Shown: positions 61,388 through 64,000 of the stretch, one piece after another
Numbering within the stretch: the first letter of the stretch is position 1
How the letters are laid out: each line of letters opens with the position of its first letter
From: Quillaja saponaria
Taxonomy: Eukaryota > Streptophyta > Magnoliopsida > Fabales > Quillajaceae
Reading direction: 5' to 3'
Assembly: GCA_029379385.1 (NCBI GenBank)
Contig: CM055608.1
Location: 26,782,350-26,846,349, forward strand
Length of the DNA stretch: 64,000 nucleotides
The notes under the pieces: model-generated
Told to the model about the DNA's origin: nothing
What the model saw: only the letters and a program-made list of their open reading frames with translations
Databases searched by the model: none
Program-made: the position numbers and the translations under genes

Positions 61388-63855
61388 ATGAGAAACCTAG
61401 TTATTCAGCACCCTGAAGTGAGGGTTCCAGAAGATGTCACAGATAGTGTGCGCTATGCCTGGAAATCTCTTCGAATCCCTGTAATATTACCACTTCTACA
61501 ACTAGCAGCTATTCTGTGCTCAGGGATGTCCCTCATGCTGTTCGCTGATAGAGTTTACATGGCGGTTGTGATTGTGTGGGTAAAACTGATGGGGAGGAAA
61601 AGATACACCAAGTACAACTTGGATGCCCTGAAGGAGGACCTGGAGATAAGCAAAAGCTACCCTATGGTATTGATTCAAATCCCAATGTCTAATGAGAAAG
61701 AGGTAAACTTTTCAACTGTAGAACTACCTGTAGATACAGTCTTAAGTAGATTTTACTCCTTAACACAGTTATATTATATGAATTATTACAACATCCATAA
61801 ACAGTGAAAGCATCTTTGTGTAAGTAACAGAAATTACTGCCATATTGGTCAGATGGTTTATATTTCTGACCAATTATATCCAATTGCTGCATTTATTAGA
61901 ACCAATTATATCCAATTGCTGCATTTATTAGAACAATTAGAAAACTATACAGTTGAAGGCGATAGCTCACTGAGGTTATCAAGAGTTTGAACAAGTTCTT
62001 GATCCCAGTTGCCTGACAGTATAAAGGAAACCAAGAGTCTATCATACTTGTCCGAACTAGACAGTGCTGACATTTTTTTAATTTAATAAATTACAGACCT
62101 CTGAAACAATAGTTCCTTCATAGGTAAATTACCTAAAGTTAAAACTTTTGTCTTTCTGCTTTCCAGGTCTACAAGCTTTCAATAGGAGCAGCATGTGGGC
62201 TTTCATGGCCATCTGATCGTCTCATAGTTCAGGTTCTAGATGACTCTACAAATGCAGTCCTACGGGTAACTCTTCCGTCGCAACAGAGCGACATAATAAA
62301 CAATCTTTCAAATGTACAGTTTCAGTAACTTTTCCTGGAAAAATCTGCAGGAGTTGGTCGAGTTGGAGTGTCACAAATGGAAAGAGAGAGGAGTGAATGT
62401 TAAGTACGAAACAAGGAACAATCAGAATGGTTATAAGGCTGGTGCCCTCATAGAGGGATTAGAGAAGCAATATGTCACAGATTGTGAATTTGTTGTGATA
62501 TTCGATGCAGACTTCCAGCCTAATGAGGATTTTCTTTGGAGGACCATTCCTTACTTGATAAAGAACCCAGAGTTAGGTTTGGTTCAGGCCAGATGAAAAT
62601 TTGGTAAGCAATTTTGTATTTTTAACTTCTACTCTTCGTTGATGACCAGAAGTGTTAGTACTGTATAACTGAAAACTAATCCATTACTAATTGTTTATAC
62701 AGTGAATGCTGATGAATGTATAATGACTCGGCTCCAAGAAATGTCACTTGATTATCACTTCACCGTTGAACAAGAAGTGGGTTCCTCAACATACTCATTC
62801 TTTGGGTTCAATGGTAAGTTGGACACATGCCAAGCCACATTTAGACTCAAGAAGCACCTTAGTAGATTCAGCTTACTCAAATTTCCTTAATAATTTATAG
62901 GAACGGCAGGAGTTTGGCAGATCAAATCAATAAATGATGCTGGTGGATGGAAAGATCGAACCACGGTGGAAGATATGGACCTTGCAGTCAGGGCTAGCCT
63001 TAAGGGCTGGAAATTTGTCTAGGTGGGTGATCTAGAAGTGAGTTATCTACATCTTTATCTACTTCTTCTCTAACCATGTTCTGGAAAAACTTCTAATAAT
63101 CCAAAAAACTTTCCCATCCCTCTCTTTTGCTCTTGCTAGGTAAAAAATGAATTGCCAAGCACGCTTAAAGCCTATAGATATCAGCAGCACAGGTGGGCAT
63201 GTGGTCCAGCTAATCTCTTCAGAAAAATGACCAAAGAAATCATCTTTTGTAATGTAAGAAAACCTTGATTTCCAAGGAAAGATAACTAACAACATCAAAT
63301 CCACTTTATTACTGGATTAGAATATCGATTACTTTGAGATAAAAATAGCACCTGTCTTTATCATGCAGAGGGTATCAGCCTGGAAGAGACTTTATGTCAT
63401 CTATGATTTCTTCTTCGTGAGGAAAATAATCGTGCACTGGGTCACCTTCTTTTACTGCATAGTTATACCAGCTACCGTTTTAGTTCCAGAAGTAAGTCTG
63501 GCAAAGCTGATTGCCATATATATCCCAGCAACCATCACAATTTTAAATGCAGTCTGCACACCAAGGTAACAAATCTCTAACAGCAATGTGAAGTTTCTTT
63601 TCTCATTCTTTCTTTGCCATTTTCATTAGTTAGTTGCCAACCACATCCTCTCTTGTGGACAGATCCCTGCATCTACTTGTATTTTGGATATTGTTTGAGA
63701 ATGTCATGTCACTCCATCGAACTAAAGCAGCAATTATAGGACTCCTAGAAGCAAACCGTGTCAATGAATGGGTGGTGACTGAGAAGCTTGGGAATACAAT
63801 GAAGCAAAAGAACAATGCCAAGGCATCAAAAAAACCGTGGTCTTGACTTGGAGAA
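61388..63855 (+). pseudogene. CSLA: CSLA glucomannan 4-beta-mannosyltransferase, disrupted by stop codons
   Basis: Eight exons can be traced: 61388-61702, 62167-62265, 62351-62603, 62703-62813, 62901-63037, 63140-63253, 63369-63565 and 63663 to about 63855, all with GT-AG borders. The product matches the GT2 cellulose-synthase-like A family, Golgi mannan synthases: PMVLIQIPM, AACGLSWPSDRL, the DADFQP metal-binding aspartates, [40 protein letters not shown] with the catalytic ED, and QQHRW. Three codons are broken in frame. TGG of VQARWKF is TGA (about 62594). The TAC of KFVYVGDL is TAG (about 63020). A likely CGA after KKPxS is TGA (63844-63846). Substitutions at otherwise invariant sites (QIPMS, NAVC) also point to relaxed selection. 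The final exon is absent or beyond the window. Read-through or assembly error cannot be ruled out, but three independent stops favour a pseudogene. Confidence 0.9.
61869..61932. repeat. exact 32-bp tandem duplication in CSLA intron 1
   Basis: The unit accaattatatccaattgct (first 20 of 32 bases) starts at 61869 and again at 61901, with both copies identical. It lies inside the first intron of the CSLA remnant. Confidence 0.93.
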
Positions 63856-64000
63856 AGGTACTTGATGCTTTTTGCTACTTTTTTGTATACACAATTCACT
63901 CACACTCGCCACTGGAATAAAATTTCCACACAAGTCCAAAATGGAGGTATCGAGATAGCAAAATGTTTTACATTATAGTTATTTTATTCCTTTCTAAACT
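63856..64000. other. CSLA 3' side, cut by the window edge
   Basis: A plausible donor (gtactt) follows the GER codons of exon 8, so a last CSLA exon may lie beyond 64000. Nothing in these 145 bases resembles the usual C-terminal membrane segment. Confidence 0.4.

Overview
The window is nuclear DNA from a flowering plant, most likely a eudicot. The evidence is long AT-rich intergenic stretches, genes cut by many short GT-AG introns, plant-specific families (R2R3-MYB, UGT79-type glycosyltransferase, ABCB1 auxin transporter, CSLA) and plant-type MITE, hAT and LINE remnants. I cannot name the species from sequence alone.

Layout: (1) 3.5-4.9 kb, + strand, an intact three-exon R2R3-MYB of the RAX/MYB36 subgroup. 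(2) 7.5-8.9 kb, - strand, an intact single-exon UGT79-like glycosyltransferase. (3) 8.9-23.8 kb, no convincing gene. This desert holds a foldback-like inverted-repeat element with an AT-rich minisatellite core (17.0-18.8 kb), one copy of an AT-rich repeat family and a GC-rich MITE. (4) 23.9-29.9 kb, + strand, a ten-exon ABCB1/PGP1-type auxin transporter whose frame I could join end to end (1354 residues). (5) 30-34 kb, mostly repeats, including a hAT MITE with a near-perfect 8-bp target duplication and a second copy of the AT-rich family. (6) 34.0-50.1 kb, + strand, NUP160, the nuclear-pore outer-ring scaffold protein. It has 27 exons and is full length except for two single-base frame breaks, and its introns carry LINE remnants. 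(7) 51.9-55.0 kb, - strand, convergent with NUP160, a ZNF593/Bud20-type zinc-finger ribosome-biogenesis factor whose first intron is a minor-spliceosome (U12) AT-AC intron. (8) 55-61.4 kb, repeats and no gene seen. (9) 61.4 kb to the right end, + strand, a CSLA (mannan synthase) gene with three in-frame stop codons, best read as a pseudogene; its last exon is not visible.

The genes do not form a pathway. The window is an ordinary gene neighbourhood in which development (MYB, auxin transport), specialised metabolism (UGT), housekeeping (nuclear pore, 60S biogenesis) and a decaying wall-polysaccharide gene sit between mobile-element debris. The points most worth checking are the U12 AT-AC intron, the two NUP160 frame breaks together with a GC splice donor, the decaying CSLA copy, the foldback element and the paired AT-rich repeats. 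I did not find a clearly undescribed biological system.
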